From NCBI GenBank assembly GCA_903772945.1, contig CAICTM010000177.1, forward strand, positions 34,699 through 98,698: a stretch of 64,000 nt of DNA, given 5' to 3'. Below the pieces are notes generated by a model, which made no database searches, was not told the DNA's origin, and worked only from the letters and a program-made list of their open reading frames with translations. The position numbers were made by a program, and so were the translations under genes. Of this stretch, positions 22,681 to 33,037 are shown piece by piece (positions within the stretch are counted from its first letter, which is position 1; each line of letters opens with the position of its first letter). This DNA comes from Seminavis robusta (lineage: Eukaryota; Bacillariophyta; Bacillariophyceae; Naviculales; Naviculaceae).

Positions 22681-25600
22681 CTACCATGCTTTCGCCATTG
22701 ATGTATCCTGAGTGGCCAACACGTCGTAGATGCAGGACTTCTTGTCGTCACCAGATAAGTGACCACATGCCTTCTCCGCAACATCCTCGGATATTCCTTC
22801 CGAGAGACGACGCCTACGCGCAGCCTGGACGGATGTTGAGGGCAAAGCACACCCATGGCCAGCCGGGACAACCCATTCCTCATCGTACGAATGGAACAGC
22901 TTGGGCTCGTCGACGGCAACTTGCCACTCTTGTCCGTAGACATTGACATTCTCAATGATGGTCTTGCCATCACGAGCAACGCGCTTTCCTTCGGGGTAGG
23001 TTCCAAGCAATCCCTTCGATCCAGCAAGAGTCGAAACCTTCTCGTTGACGAACTCAACGCGGAGGAATTCATGGAAAGACTTGATCATCAGGACTTCTCC
23101 TTCTCCAAAATAGAACCTGGCTTCACGGTTGCTGGCGTGCTTGTGTCGGAGCAAGAATCCAGAGACATCTTCGTGATGGAATTCGCCGGCCTCACGCTGA
23201 TCAAGGGCTTCACCATTGAGCCACATCCATTGATCCTTCTCCTTGTCTCCAGTCATTTCGAAAGTGGCATCCCCAATCTTGACGACAGCAGACTCCACAT
23301 AAGACCACCAGGTGACAATGCGGGTACGAACATGAATGGTCAAGCCAAGGCCGTTGTGGAAGTCAGGATTGTCCAGGAGGACCAAGTCACATCCTCCATG
23401 GTAATCGAACGTCTCGCCTCCATGAGTCTTAAAATGAGGATCACCGCGAGTTCCCGGACCAGATGTAGCGGTCGGCGTGTCATCAACCGTTGGTGCGGGA
23501 TCCGTGACGATTGGTGCGGGATCGGTTTCAGCAGAAGGACAGGCAGCGAAGTCACAGTCTGGGAGAGTTCGGGTGACCACGGTTCCATCAGCACAGGTGA
23601 ACTCTTCCGAGGCACACTGGAAGCCACAGTCCCCGTCCAGCATTCCAGAGTTCTTTCCGGCTCCGTTGGGGTTGGGAACCGACTTGGTTCCTGGGAAGTA
23701 GTCAGGTCTCTTGTTGGCTCCTGGCTTGTTGTGATTGAAGCCGGCATGGCCATTAGTTTTGGTGGGATCAAGGGAAGCACGGGAAACAGTTTGTTTGTTC
23801 CAGCCATGACCAGCATTTCCATGACAAATGTTCACCTTGTGACACTCGCCCTTGTTGTTGAACAAGCTTTGACCTTGGAGGGGCTCTTCTTGACCAAGAC
23901 AACCGCAATAGGGGTAAGGGATGTTCTGGGAAGCAACTTCATACAGGGTGAGACCAAGCCAAGCGTTGTCGCCACACGAAGTGGGGGGTGCATTGGTGAT
24001 GGGATCAGTGGGGGGAGCATTGGTGACGGGATCAGTGGGGGGAGGGTTTGTGACGGGGTCAGTGGTTAGTGGCGTCTTGTAACAGTCTGCTCCTACACAG
24101 TTCACACAGACTTCAATGTGGCTGATGTCTGCAATATTGCCTCCACCGTTTCGACCGGTAATGAAGTCACTTCCATTCGTACTAGCATCATAGAGGGTTC
24201 CACCATTTCCTCCCTTCATCTTGATGGCCACATTGGAACTGCCCTCGCCACTCCAGGAGATAGTTGCAGACTTGTCCGCGTTACACTGAACATTGAGCGT
24301 GATCTTGTCAGCAATGCCACAAGACCCCTTGATCTCTCCACCAGTGTTAAGCGTGTAGGTACCAGAAGTGCAACCAGTCATCTTCCATCCAAAATCAAAT
24401 CCAAGGGGAGTATCAGATCCACCCGAGTGACACTGGGGATTGCCACCATATGTTCCATAGGTTACAGAGGAGGGAACAGGACTGGCTCCACAGGAGGGAT
24501 CCTCATTTCCAGACCTGGTTTCAGGTTGTTCGGTCCCGGGCGCACACAGAATAGCGTATTCACACGCGTCTCTCTCCTGCGCAACTTCCTCTACATCCCA
24601 GTCCCTCTTATAGTTCTTTGGCAAGCCATCATCGACATTCTCGTCGTCCTCCTTGCCCTTGTCCTCGTCCTTGCCCTTGCCCTTGTCCTCGTCCTTGCCC
24701 TTACCCTTGCCAAGACGGCGTTCATCTTCCAAGAGGCGTCTTCCCTCGATACCATGGGATGTCCACTTGGTACCTTCGAGTTGTCTGGATCGCAGGCGAC
24801 GGCGCTCATCAAATCCATCAAACCAAAGATCATGCATCAGCATTCTCGTGCCATCAGCCAGTACAGCATACGACTTGAGGTTGTTATGGATAGTGTTCAG
24901 AGCAACAATACCAAAGTGACCCAGTGTGAACAGCTCACCAGCATCATCATCAACGACAGTGGGGTTGTCAAGCTTGAGGTTGGAATTCTTGTCCACCCAG
25001 ATGTAAAGACCTTCGAGTTCCTCGCCAGTGAGTTTGTTATCACAGTTGTAATCGTAGGTCTTGAGCTTGGCATAACCATCAGTGTACGTTCCTGCCATGT
25101 CTCCCATAAGATGGTCTCCTGTGATGATACCATTGCTGTAGTCATCCAAACCATCAACGTTGTGAGCATCAATCAAGATCCCTTCAGTTGGAGCAAACCA
25201 TTGCTTCAAGTGTTCAATCTCTCCATCACCGGTGATATCAATCTTGAATCCATTTGTTTCATCAACAATGTGCCCAACAGTTCCATCCATTCCCAGATCA
25301 AAGGCAATGGGGGAATAGGAGCATGCTTCCCACGCTCCAGGTCCATTCTTGCTGATGTATCGGAACTTGAATCCTGTTCCTCCCTCATCTGGTTGATTCC
25401 AGTAGAGAATATCATAGACGGTCTTGTTGAGGACAGGGACATAACCAGTACTATCAGAACTGGCCATTTTCCCGTCACTGGATTCCCAGTTGGGAAACAA
25501 TGCAGGATAGAATTGGAATCTGGGATAAGGGGGTGCGTTGAGCTCAACTTCAATGTATACATCAGGCCTGTCTTTGGGAAAGTTGGGTTCATACTTCAAA

Positions 25601-26089
25601 GCCCCACCTCCTCGCTTCAACTGACACTTTGTAATATCAGGAATACTCGTATCCAAGTCCACACCGTCCTCAAAAACCTTGTGGTACATCTCGCATTGGT
25701 GCAATTCCCGGCGAGGGGGCAGGGGATTGGGAGTAGGACATTCTTCGGCGACATCAATGGTGCCTGCATCACTAGTAGCTACCTTCCCATAGGAAAGTGG
25801 GGAGTCCATGGAATAGGCACACACTTCATCCTTGGTAGGCAGAGTGAGCTCCTTGTGCTGGCAGAAGCCACTGGCGCCCGTGAGGGGGTTGGTCCCCAGT
25901 GTTTCAACTCCGCAAAAGGGTTGAAGAGGCACCTATAAGAAAAACACGAAAGGAGGCATACGTAAGATACTCCAAAGTGCCAAGAGGACAACAACAGCTG
26001 GATTCAACACGCAACAATCTTACCACGCCATGGTCGGCTGCAGCCATTTGGGCTACCAAGAAGAATGAAACAGTCTGAAGGAACTTCAT
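22681..26089 (-). CDS. Large secreted protein with EF-hand-like region and C-terminal GDPH (VWD-like) domain
   Basis: Exons 26089-26024 and 25932-22681 give 1105 aa. Exon 1 encodes a signal peptide (MKFLQTVSFFLVAQMAAADHG), so the protein is secreted. The order of parts is: an N-terminal Cys-containing region; a calcium-binding-like block near residues 250-350 (DITGDGEIEH, the EF-hand-type loop YDYNCDNKLTGEELEG, WVDKNSNLKLDN); a Lys/Asp repeat (KGKDEDKGKGKDEDK); a Gly/Ser-rich beta region; PPTDPVTN repeats; a His/Cys-rich part starting VNICHGNAGHGWN; and a domain starting GTRGDPHFKTHGGETFDYHGG near residue 850. GDPH/VWD-like domains are known from diatom adhesive-trail proteins, where a bacterial origin has been proposed. 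A role in extracellular adhesion or mucilage is therefore likely but inferred. The intron (25933-26023) has a GTAAG donor and a TATAG acceptor. Confidence 0.88.
23985..24062 (-). repeat. In-frame PPTDPVTN coding repeat
   Basis: Three near-identical 24-bp units within the GDPH gene, encoding (A/P)PPTDP(V/I)TN. They act as a Pro/Thr-rich linker between the beta region and the Cys-rich region. Confidence 0.85.
24640..24720 (-). repeat. In-frame Lys/Asp-rich coding repeat
   Basis: Tandem GGCAAGGGCAAGGACGAG-like units encoding KGKDED. It gives a strongly charged linker after the EF-hand-like block. Confidence 0.85.
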
Positions 26090-29000
26090 GGTTTGTCGCT
26101 CGTTTATGTTTTTCTGAGCTTTTAAAAAAGAGGATAATCGTATTAGCGCTTTAGAAGGCTGTTGATTATGAGCTTTCAAAGGCTTTTGTTGCAGCCCTCT
26201 GCATTTTATTTTGGTTGCGTCCAAGCTCTTTTTCACTGGCCGCACATAGCTCTGATTTACACCTAAATTAACCTAGTATGACCGCATGGAAAGCAACCAG
26301 ATGACCGATTTTATCAGTTAGTTTGAAAGAAAGAATGATTTCTTTGACCAAATAAATGCTCGAAGTAGTCTACTTATTAGGAGAAATAAATACCGAACCA
26401 AGTTGGGTGAATGGGTGGATCTCTCGCACTCCAGTATCTCCAGTACTTTTCACTTGCGCTGATTGCTCAAATGACTCTACACACTGCAGTATCTAGTACT
26501 TTTCACTTGCGCTGATTGCTCAAATGACCGAATTACGTCCATCACACATCACACAATCTCTAGTACGTCTATTAGTATGAGATACCGGTACCGGTACCGG
26601 TATATGCACAGATAGATGTTCGATTACGACAGTGAGCTAGCTAGCACACGTACTCGATAGGTGGCCCTGCCAAAAAAGCGACGACCAATAATGACAGTAA
26701 CTGGTTACAGGCTGAATCTTTACTATCGAGACAAACGCAAGCCCGCTCCCGGTACGACATTCCAATGCGAACCGGAACTTCCAGAGTGGTTCGGTGAAAA
26801 GATTTATGGGACATATAGCCTTAACCTTAATCTCAACTGACATCACTCCGATCGATTCAAGCCGCTCGTACACCTCTTCTTCCTTTACTATTTCGATCGA
26901 TACCTCTATCTTTCCTCTATCAAGATGATGCTTCCTCCTCTTCTTTACAGCGGCTACTCCTCTTAACAAAGGCTACTACTCACCACCATGACAGTCTCCT
27001 CTTGATTGGCTAGGCTTGAAAGTGGCAGCGGCAGCGAGTCGAGCGATCGATCGGCTGACGGCTGACGGATCGATTCGGTCGATGACTTCTTTCACGGAGC
27101 GACCATGATGCCTCCTCTTCCACAGAGTGACAGACGACGCCTCTACCGCTAATGCAACAACAAGCGACCAGTACTACTAATTGAACAACAAGCGATGGAA
27201 ACAAGCGTCTTCCGTTCGACGGATCCATTGCCTCACGGAGCCTCTGTTACGGAGCAACCACAGGATCGCTCCACGGAGCCATGGAATGGCCGTGAGCCTT
27301 TGACAGTGCTACTACTATTGCATGAAATGGCAGCTACACTACTTCTGCTGTCGACTGATTACAAACATGAAAATCTGCCCAATTTTGTGGCCATCAAGTC
27401 AACAATTCTCCTTTGAATCTTTGGGATGGGTGCTCCAGTCTTCATGCAAAGCCAACCATTCATTTACATGACTTTACAGTGCAGATTGAGTGCTGAGAGT
27501 GAAGACTGGAGGACCTTTCCCAGGAGAAATCCATGGCCACATGACAACAAAATGTAGTCCAAGCCTGATTTTGCCCAGAAGCTCCATTGGAAACCTTGGA
27601 GTTGATCAACTCTTTTCAAGGGGAGTGTCTGTGAGTGTGTTGTTGAGCTACTGCTAGCAAAGAATTGATCAGATCCTTGTACCGGTATTGGTAAAGCTAA
27701 CAGCCATTTGGTCAACACTGTTGCCATGGTGATAAAATTCATTTTATTTGCTTCAATCTTTTCTTTATTCCAACTAGTCATTTCAATGCAGGATTCGCGA
27801 AATGACCACTTCCAATAGAAATGACCGCTTCTGATTTTGGTTTGGACAAAACGAGAATCCATTTTGACACCTGTCAGCGGTGTAAAAAGTCATCCTGTAC
27901 ACATGGTTGGGCCCGATTTCGTGACTTCGTGACCACCGGTTGGCCAATAAACAATAAATATGTGGAAAAAGGAGCTATTTTAATAGTCGAACTTTATTAA
28001 GTGCATCCTTGAACCTTGAATATCGACCTATAAACTGAAACATACTGGATTTATGACTTCATCCTCCTTCTTTCCCGGTTGCCCATGACTTTAATTAGGA
28101 GAAACATAGGAAAACTGCTTTCAAGTTGCCATTCAAAATTTGCACGACCATCAGGCACCTGGCAGAGCTCGCTGAGTGAACATTTAATTTTATTTTCAAC
28201 TGTTTTGTACTAGTAGTCTACAGTACAAGAGTAATGGATAAATCCTGCATACACTGTCTACTGAGTACAGTACAGTATTTAATAGTAGCGGTACATGTAC
28301 GCTCCACCGCTAATAATCCGTAGTTCCACCTTTCCAAGTACTTATGGTCTGCATGTCTGCATGTACGATAGCACATGTGTACGCTGCTACTCGGAAGACA
28401 TATTATACTAAAAACCATGAAGACTACATCGTACTAGATCTAATGGGAACGAGATGATGACCAATACCACCAGGTACCGGTACTCCAGTAGGCATGCAGG
28501 CAAGCTTACCTGCGAACAAAGAGCGAAACTGGAAACGAACACCACGAACAGCCAACGATGCCAGTAGATCGTTCAAGATGTCTTCAACCTGAGAATGACT
28601 CTGATAATATTTAATAATTCACCAATTCTGTGAAAAATCATTTAGCGGTAAGTAGACTAGATGCCAGTGGACGCTTGAAGATAATCTGGCAGGCTTCGCC
28701 CTGCGGTCATCACCGATCGGGGTTATACTTGGACCGTCGGCAAAGTCAGTTACTCTACTGTACCAGTACCACCATACAATGTCATGTAACCGCACCTGAC
28801 CCTTTCTGTCAACAACAGGTTGTGGAGCCCGGTGACGTAGCAGGAGGCACTGGGCAAATCAAAGTCAGTCTTGTTTGGATGCCACTAAAGCCAGTCGAGT
28901 CGAGTCAAGTCGAGTCCAACAGTCAGTCCAACAGAGTCGAGTCCATTGTCGATGTCAATGAGTTGGGAGGTCGGAGTTCCAGGTTGGAGTGATGCACCCC

Positions 29001-29748
29001 GCACCAATAGCAAGAGCAGACCGTTATCCAGTTCTAGTAGCTAGCTACCAGTACCGTACTAGCTAGTAGGAGTTGGCTGACTGTGATAGCCACCGACCAC
29101 TGGCACACTTCGTCGCTTGTCGGACGATGGCTTTGCAACTCTTGGTATCCTGCACGCCTGTCGATCCTAGAAGTGCTCGTGGATGTTCGATATGGGTAAG
29201 CGAATGATGAATCCATACGAGAAAGCCGTACTGTGTGTGGCTTAGTTCGTTGTGTGAAAAGTATGGCAGACACGGTGATGTAAGGCTGGTGAGCAGACTT
29301 ACTGTGCGAAAGACGTTGGCCTTGGCTATTGGGCGGTCCTCAAGCACTTCTTGTCTGAATCCGTTAATAGATTTGAGTTCTTGTTGTATCGTACCCCTAC
29401 GTGAGTCCACTGCGGATGGGTGGACTATTTCCTGCGCAACTGGTCTGTTCTAAACTGATTCGTCCATGTAAGGTGAGACTCTTTCATTGTGAATACCAGT
29501 TGTAGCAAGTATCTGATTTCAATCCTCTCAACAGGTGACTTTCATTGGCATAGTGAAGTGACTCGCTCCATTGCTGATACGGCACGTACCACTAGTCTAC
29601 TAATCTAGGCAAGGATTTTAGCACTGTCATATGCAAACAGCTGCCTGCCTCTGCAGTTAGTCCAGCTCACGAAATGAGGTACCAATGATACCTTAGCCTG
29701 TTGCATTGATACAAAAACATGACAAAAGTTTATGATTGAGCCCTATCC

Positions 29749-29752
29749 AAAA
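29749..29752 (-). terminator. Pol III T-tract terminator of tRNA-Gly
   Basis: Four consecutive T residues on the minus strand, 8 nt beyond the tRNA 3' end. Confidence 0.7.
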
Positions 29753-29760
29753 CTTAGAAG

Positions 29761-29832
29761 TGCAATCACTGGGAATCGAACCCAGGACATCTGCTTGGAA
29801 GGCAGATATTTTACCACTAAACTATGATTGCA
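29761..29832 (-). tRNA. tRNA-Gly (TCC anticodon)
   Basis: A 72-nt cloverleaf on the minus strand. The acceptor stem TGCAATC pairs with GATTGCA. The D arm contains the A-box-like TAGTTTAGTGGTA. The anticodon stem TCTGC/GCAGA encloses the loop CTTCCAA, giving anticodon TCC. The T arm holds the B box GGTTCGATTCC. CCA is not encoded, and a TTTT tract lies 8 nt past the 3' end, as for a Pol III gene. It has no intron. It decodes GGA glycine codons. Confidence 0.95.
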
Positions 29833-30349
29833 TTTTGATGTGGAAACGAACAAATATATTTCAATATACAAGCATTATTCAACATTATTTATGGTACAGC
29901 ACCGAACATAACCTTTCAGTTTTTTGTCTTCGTCATGGAAGTACCAGGTAGTAGTACCGGCACGGCACCAGTACCGTACAGAAACAGAAACCAGCATGGA
30001 ATGGCACCAATAGCCACAAGGGAGGATACCGGTACAGTACCGGTAGCATTGGGTGTCGGGGAAAGCTAAATTTGACTCCAATATTCGCTGCGAAAAGGCT
30101 CAAGGTAAATCCAATCTATGGAATATAATGTGTGGGAACGCAGGCAGCTATGCTTGCACAGAGAGATACTAATTCTACGCTTGATCGAAGCATGGCATGT
30201 GAAAATGCTATTCAATTATTTTAGATTCTAGTCTGTGAATCGTAGCGGGTAAGTAGTGAAACAACTAAATACTATGCAACAGTCGCTGGCCAAATAATAG
30301 CCGCAACAGCAGCTGCCTCCACTCCTCCATGGTTTCTTCTTTTCTTCTT

Positions 30350-30378
30350 CGCCTCCATCCATCCATCCATCCATCCTG
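30350..30378. repeat. CATC tetranucleotide microsatellite
   Basis: About six CATC/ATCC units in the 3' flank of the methyltransferase gene. Confidence 0.85.
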
Positions 30379-30416
30379 CACTTGCATCAAAATTTTCTTG
30401 CGCAACCTCTTGGTGC

Positions 30417-31340
30417 TTACGCCTTCTTGGCATGGATGACACCCCACTTGAAGACACCACGGTCAACTTGTGTGACACGACGGGCCAAGTTTTCCTTGTA
30501 GGTGGTCAGGAGGACGGGATCAATTTTGGTTCCAGCAGCAATCATCTTTTCGACCTTCTTTCCCATGAGCTGGAACGAAGTTCGAATGTCCGAAGTCAAA
30601 TCGACAAAGGTGACATCGGTCCATCCGGCTTCTTGGGCCACCTTGACGTTTTGGGCTGGGGACAACCAGTCATTGACCATGTTGGTCTGGGCAAAGGTTT
30701 CCAGTTCTTCACTCGACACATCGGGTCCATCGCCGCACATCAAGTCACAGAAAATAAAGGCTCCTCCAGGTCGGACAATTTTGAGGGCTTCCTTGTAGGC
30801 CTTGAGTTTGGAAAACGCATGGACAAAGGCATCCTGGGAAAATGCCATGTCGAACTCGTTCTCGGCAAACATGTGAACATCTTCGTAGGTGCCGGTTTCG
30901 ACACGGACGCGTTCTCCAATGCCCTTCTCGGTGGCACGGGACTTGGCGAGAGCATTCTGTTCGTCGCACAAATTCAAACAGGCAGCAGTTGAAATGAAGT
31001 CATGCATTTCCGTCAATCGAATGGCGGCGGCACCGGTTCCGCTACCGAGATCGACGTACTTGAAATCCTTGGCGCTCTGACGAGCTTCAGGAGTCAAGGA
31101 ATGGGCCAAATCGAACATGTAATCGGTCATTTTTTCCGATGCCTTGCCATAGGCACCCTCTTCTTCGAGATCAATTCCATCCCACTTTCCGAAATGAATG
31201 TTGGCTGTTCCATCTCCCATGACTTCGGCATAGAACTCCAATTTTTCGGCGGTATCATATTGCTTCTTCACTCCCTCCAAGTGCTTGTCCACGTTTCCAG
31301 ACTTGGAGTAGATTTCAGGGTCAACGGCAGTAGAACTCAT
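30417..31340 (-). CDS. Class I SAM methyltransferase, sarcosine/dimethylglycine N-methyltransferase-like
   Basis: A single-exon, 307-aa protein. The SAM-binding motif I, VDLGSGTG, is at residues 96-103. Other family marks are CLNLCDEQN (compare CLNIS..QN in betaine-forming enzymes), FDMAFSQDAFVH, a post-motif III RPGGAFIFCDLM, and a C-terminal KWGVIHAKK (WGxxHxxK type). This pattern resembles the sarcosine/dimethylglycine methyltransferases that make glycine betaine; related diatom and haptophyte enzymes act on other osmolyte precursors, including DMSP intermediates. The actual substrate cannot be read from the sequence. There is no clear targeting peptide, so it is probably cytosolic. It is transcribed away from the fusion gene at 33038, whose first domain is a close relative (shared FYA(E/Q)VMGD, IHFGKW, YGKASE, MTDYMFDLA), so the pair looks like a duplication sharing an upstream region. 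Confidence 0.88.
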   Translation of the reverse strand: MSSTAVDPEIYSKSGNVDKHLEGVKKQYDTAEKLEFYAEVMGDGTANIHFGKWDGIDLEEEGAYGKASEKMTDYMFDLAHSLTPEARQSAKDFKYVDLGSGTGAAAIRLTEMHDFISTAACLNLCDEQNALAKSRATEKGIGERVRVETGTYEDVHMFAENEFDMAFSQDAFVHAFSKLKAYKEALKIVRPGGAFIFCDLMCGDGPDVSSEELETFAQTNMVNDWLSPAQNVKVAQEAGWTDVTFVDLTSDIRTSFQLMGKKVEKMIAAGTKIDPVLLTTYKENLARRVTQVDRGVFKWGVIHAKKA

Positions 31341-33037
31341 GGTAGAAGAATGGATTATTGTAGGAAATTAAAGTGTTGGCTTTTCAATGAAATTATGATA
31401 TTTTGTGGCCAACACCAGGAAAGATATTAGCCGTAACCCATTCTCATTCAACAACTCGCGTTCAACATACTTTCTTTGTTTCTTGGTCAACAAAACACAG
31501 CCAATGACGATCGATGACGAACGAGGGAGGAGACCTCTTGACCTTCTCGGACAACTGTTTCCTCTGTTGGACGACAACGTGGCCAGCTTTTGCATGATTC
31601 GATTCCATTCCATCCATCCGGAAAAAACTTCTTGGGCCACACCACAGCACAACATCCACGTATGCAAAGAGGTGGTTGGGTATAAAGTACCGTACGGAAG
31701 TAATGTGGTGATGTATTTGTCGGCAGTCTTTCATCCCGTGTCTTTGAACAACATTCACGCGATTAAAATGGTTCTTTAGCTGTTCCTCCTACCGGTACCG
31801 TAGTAACGCAGCCTTTCCGGACACTTGGAACCATGACCCATTCAAATTTATGTTCATCTCGTTGTTTCCGTATTAAAAAGGCGTAAAGCCATACACCTTC
31901 TAAAGCTTCGTGCGTGGTGGAGCGAAGTTAGATGGTTTAGAGGTGGCCCTTCCGAGGTCAAAAGTTGAACTATCGCTTGAATGGTTAAAAATAAACCTCG
32001 TGAAACGCAAATGGTTTTCGCCTTGCAACGTCACCTCGAAGTTGGTGCACTCAGGGCTTATGAACAAAAAGGCAACCTAGAAAGGTACCGGTACCGGTAC
32101 CGGTACCTCGTGGTCAACTTTTGCTCTGGCTGGTAAGCTCCAGATATCCTGCAGCAAGATCTTTGGATCTCCCTTTCCTTTCTTCCTGGTTCTAGCTAAC
32201 TGAGTAGTCTACTCTCCTGCTCTAGCTAGCTAGCTAGTGCCAGGTACCAGGTACCACGATCTCTTCTACGAGTATCTGGTTGATTGTATTCTTCCATAGT
32301 TTAATCCCAGTGGCTGATCACTTTTCCTTCGCCTTGCTTCTCTTGACAATCAGTTATTATAGAATTCAGTTCAGTCTATGGATCTATTACCATTGATTCC
32401 AGCTGTCTAGCTGGCTGCTGTGCATGGAGCTACTGGTACCATTCTATCTGGCAGCCGGTGAGAGGTTGTTTTGTTTGGCTGTTGGGTTGCGGGGCGTGAC
32501 AACGCGAACGAAGCGGGAAAAGCGATGCGATCTTCTAGCGTATCTTGTTCTGGATCTTTCAACCCGAACAAATCCACCAGACCAGAACAAACTTTGAACA
32601 GCTTCTCTGGCTAAGCCTACCCGACGCACCAATTTTTGTATCTTTGGTGCCGTCACATTCACGATCCATTGTTCTGTGATTCACAAGTTCGCTTCTCCCA
32701 TTCGGAACTGAGCTCGGAGCTCGCGAGACGACCTCCCCAAAATAAAAGCATTCGGCCACGTACTCAAACACACCACATACATGTTCATGTACGGTACCAG
32801 TACCGCCCAGCACCCAAGAGAACCACATCATCCTCTGCAAACCTCTTCGGAAGTGCTCCGATCGTAGAATCTCCCTTTTGGAATCCTTCAAAACCTCGCA
32901 ACACTTTAGACCTCATCCCAAAGGCTCGTACTTGGAACAAACAAACTGAGCTCACAAATTCTCCAAATCGCAGCTGCCGATCATCTATCCATCTTCGACT
33001 TCATCTTTGTCTTCAACCAAAACCTCCGACCATCAAC
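31341..33037. other. Divergent promoter region between the two methyltransferase genes
   Basis: 1.7 kb with no supported gene. It carries a perfect run of GGTACC/ACCGGT palindromes at about 32083-32106, CTAGCTAGCTAGCTAG near 32222-32237 and AGGTACCAGGTACC near 32242. Shared regulation of the two divergent genes is possible but not shown. Confidence 0.5.

Larger units (their letters stand above)
26090..30416. other. 4.3-kb gene-poor region containing one tRNA
   Basis: Apart from the tRNA-Gly at 29761-29832, I see no supported gene. A minus-strand 132-codon frame at 27464-27862 is not convincing. The direct phrase AGTACTTTTCACTTGCGCTGATTGCTCAAATGA occurs twice near 26440-26530. A triple ACCGGT string lies at 26583-26601 and GACTCGAGTC-type motifs near 28890-28940. 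Confidence 0.5.

Noticed and set aside
22855-25938. Long plus-strand frames (22855-24069 and 24118-25938) opposite the GDPH gene
   Set aside because: They are antisense shadows. The minus strand has a signal peptide, a known domain and a proper intron; the plus frames show no motifs.
27464-27862. 132-codon minus-strand frame
   Set aside because: Composition looks random apart from one hydrophobic stretch; no supporting motif or neighbour.
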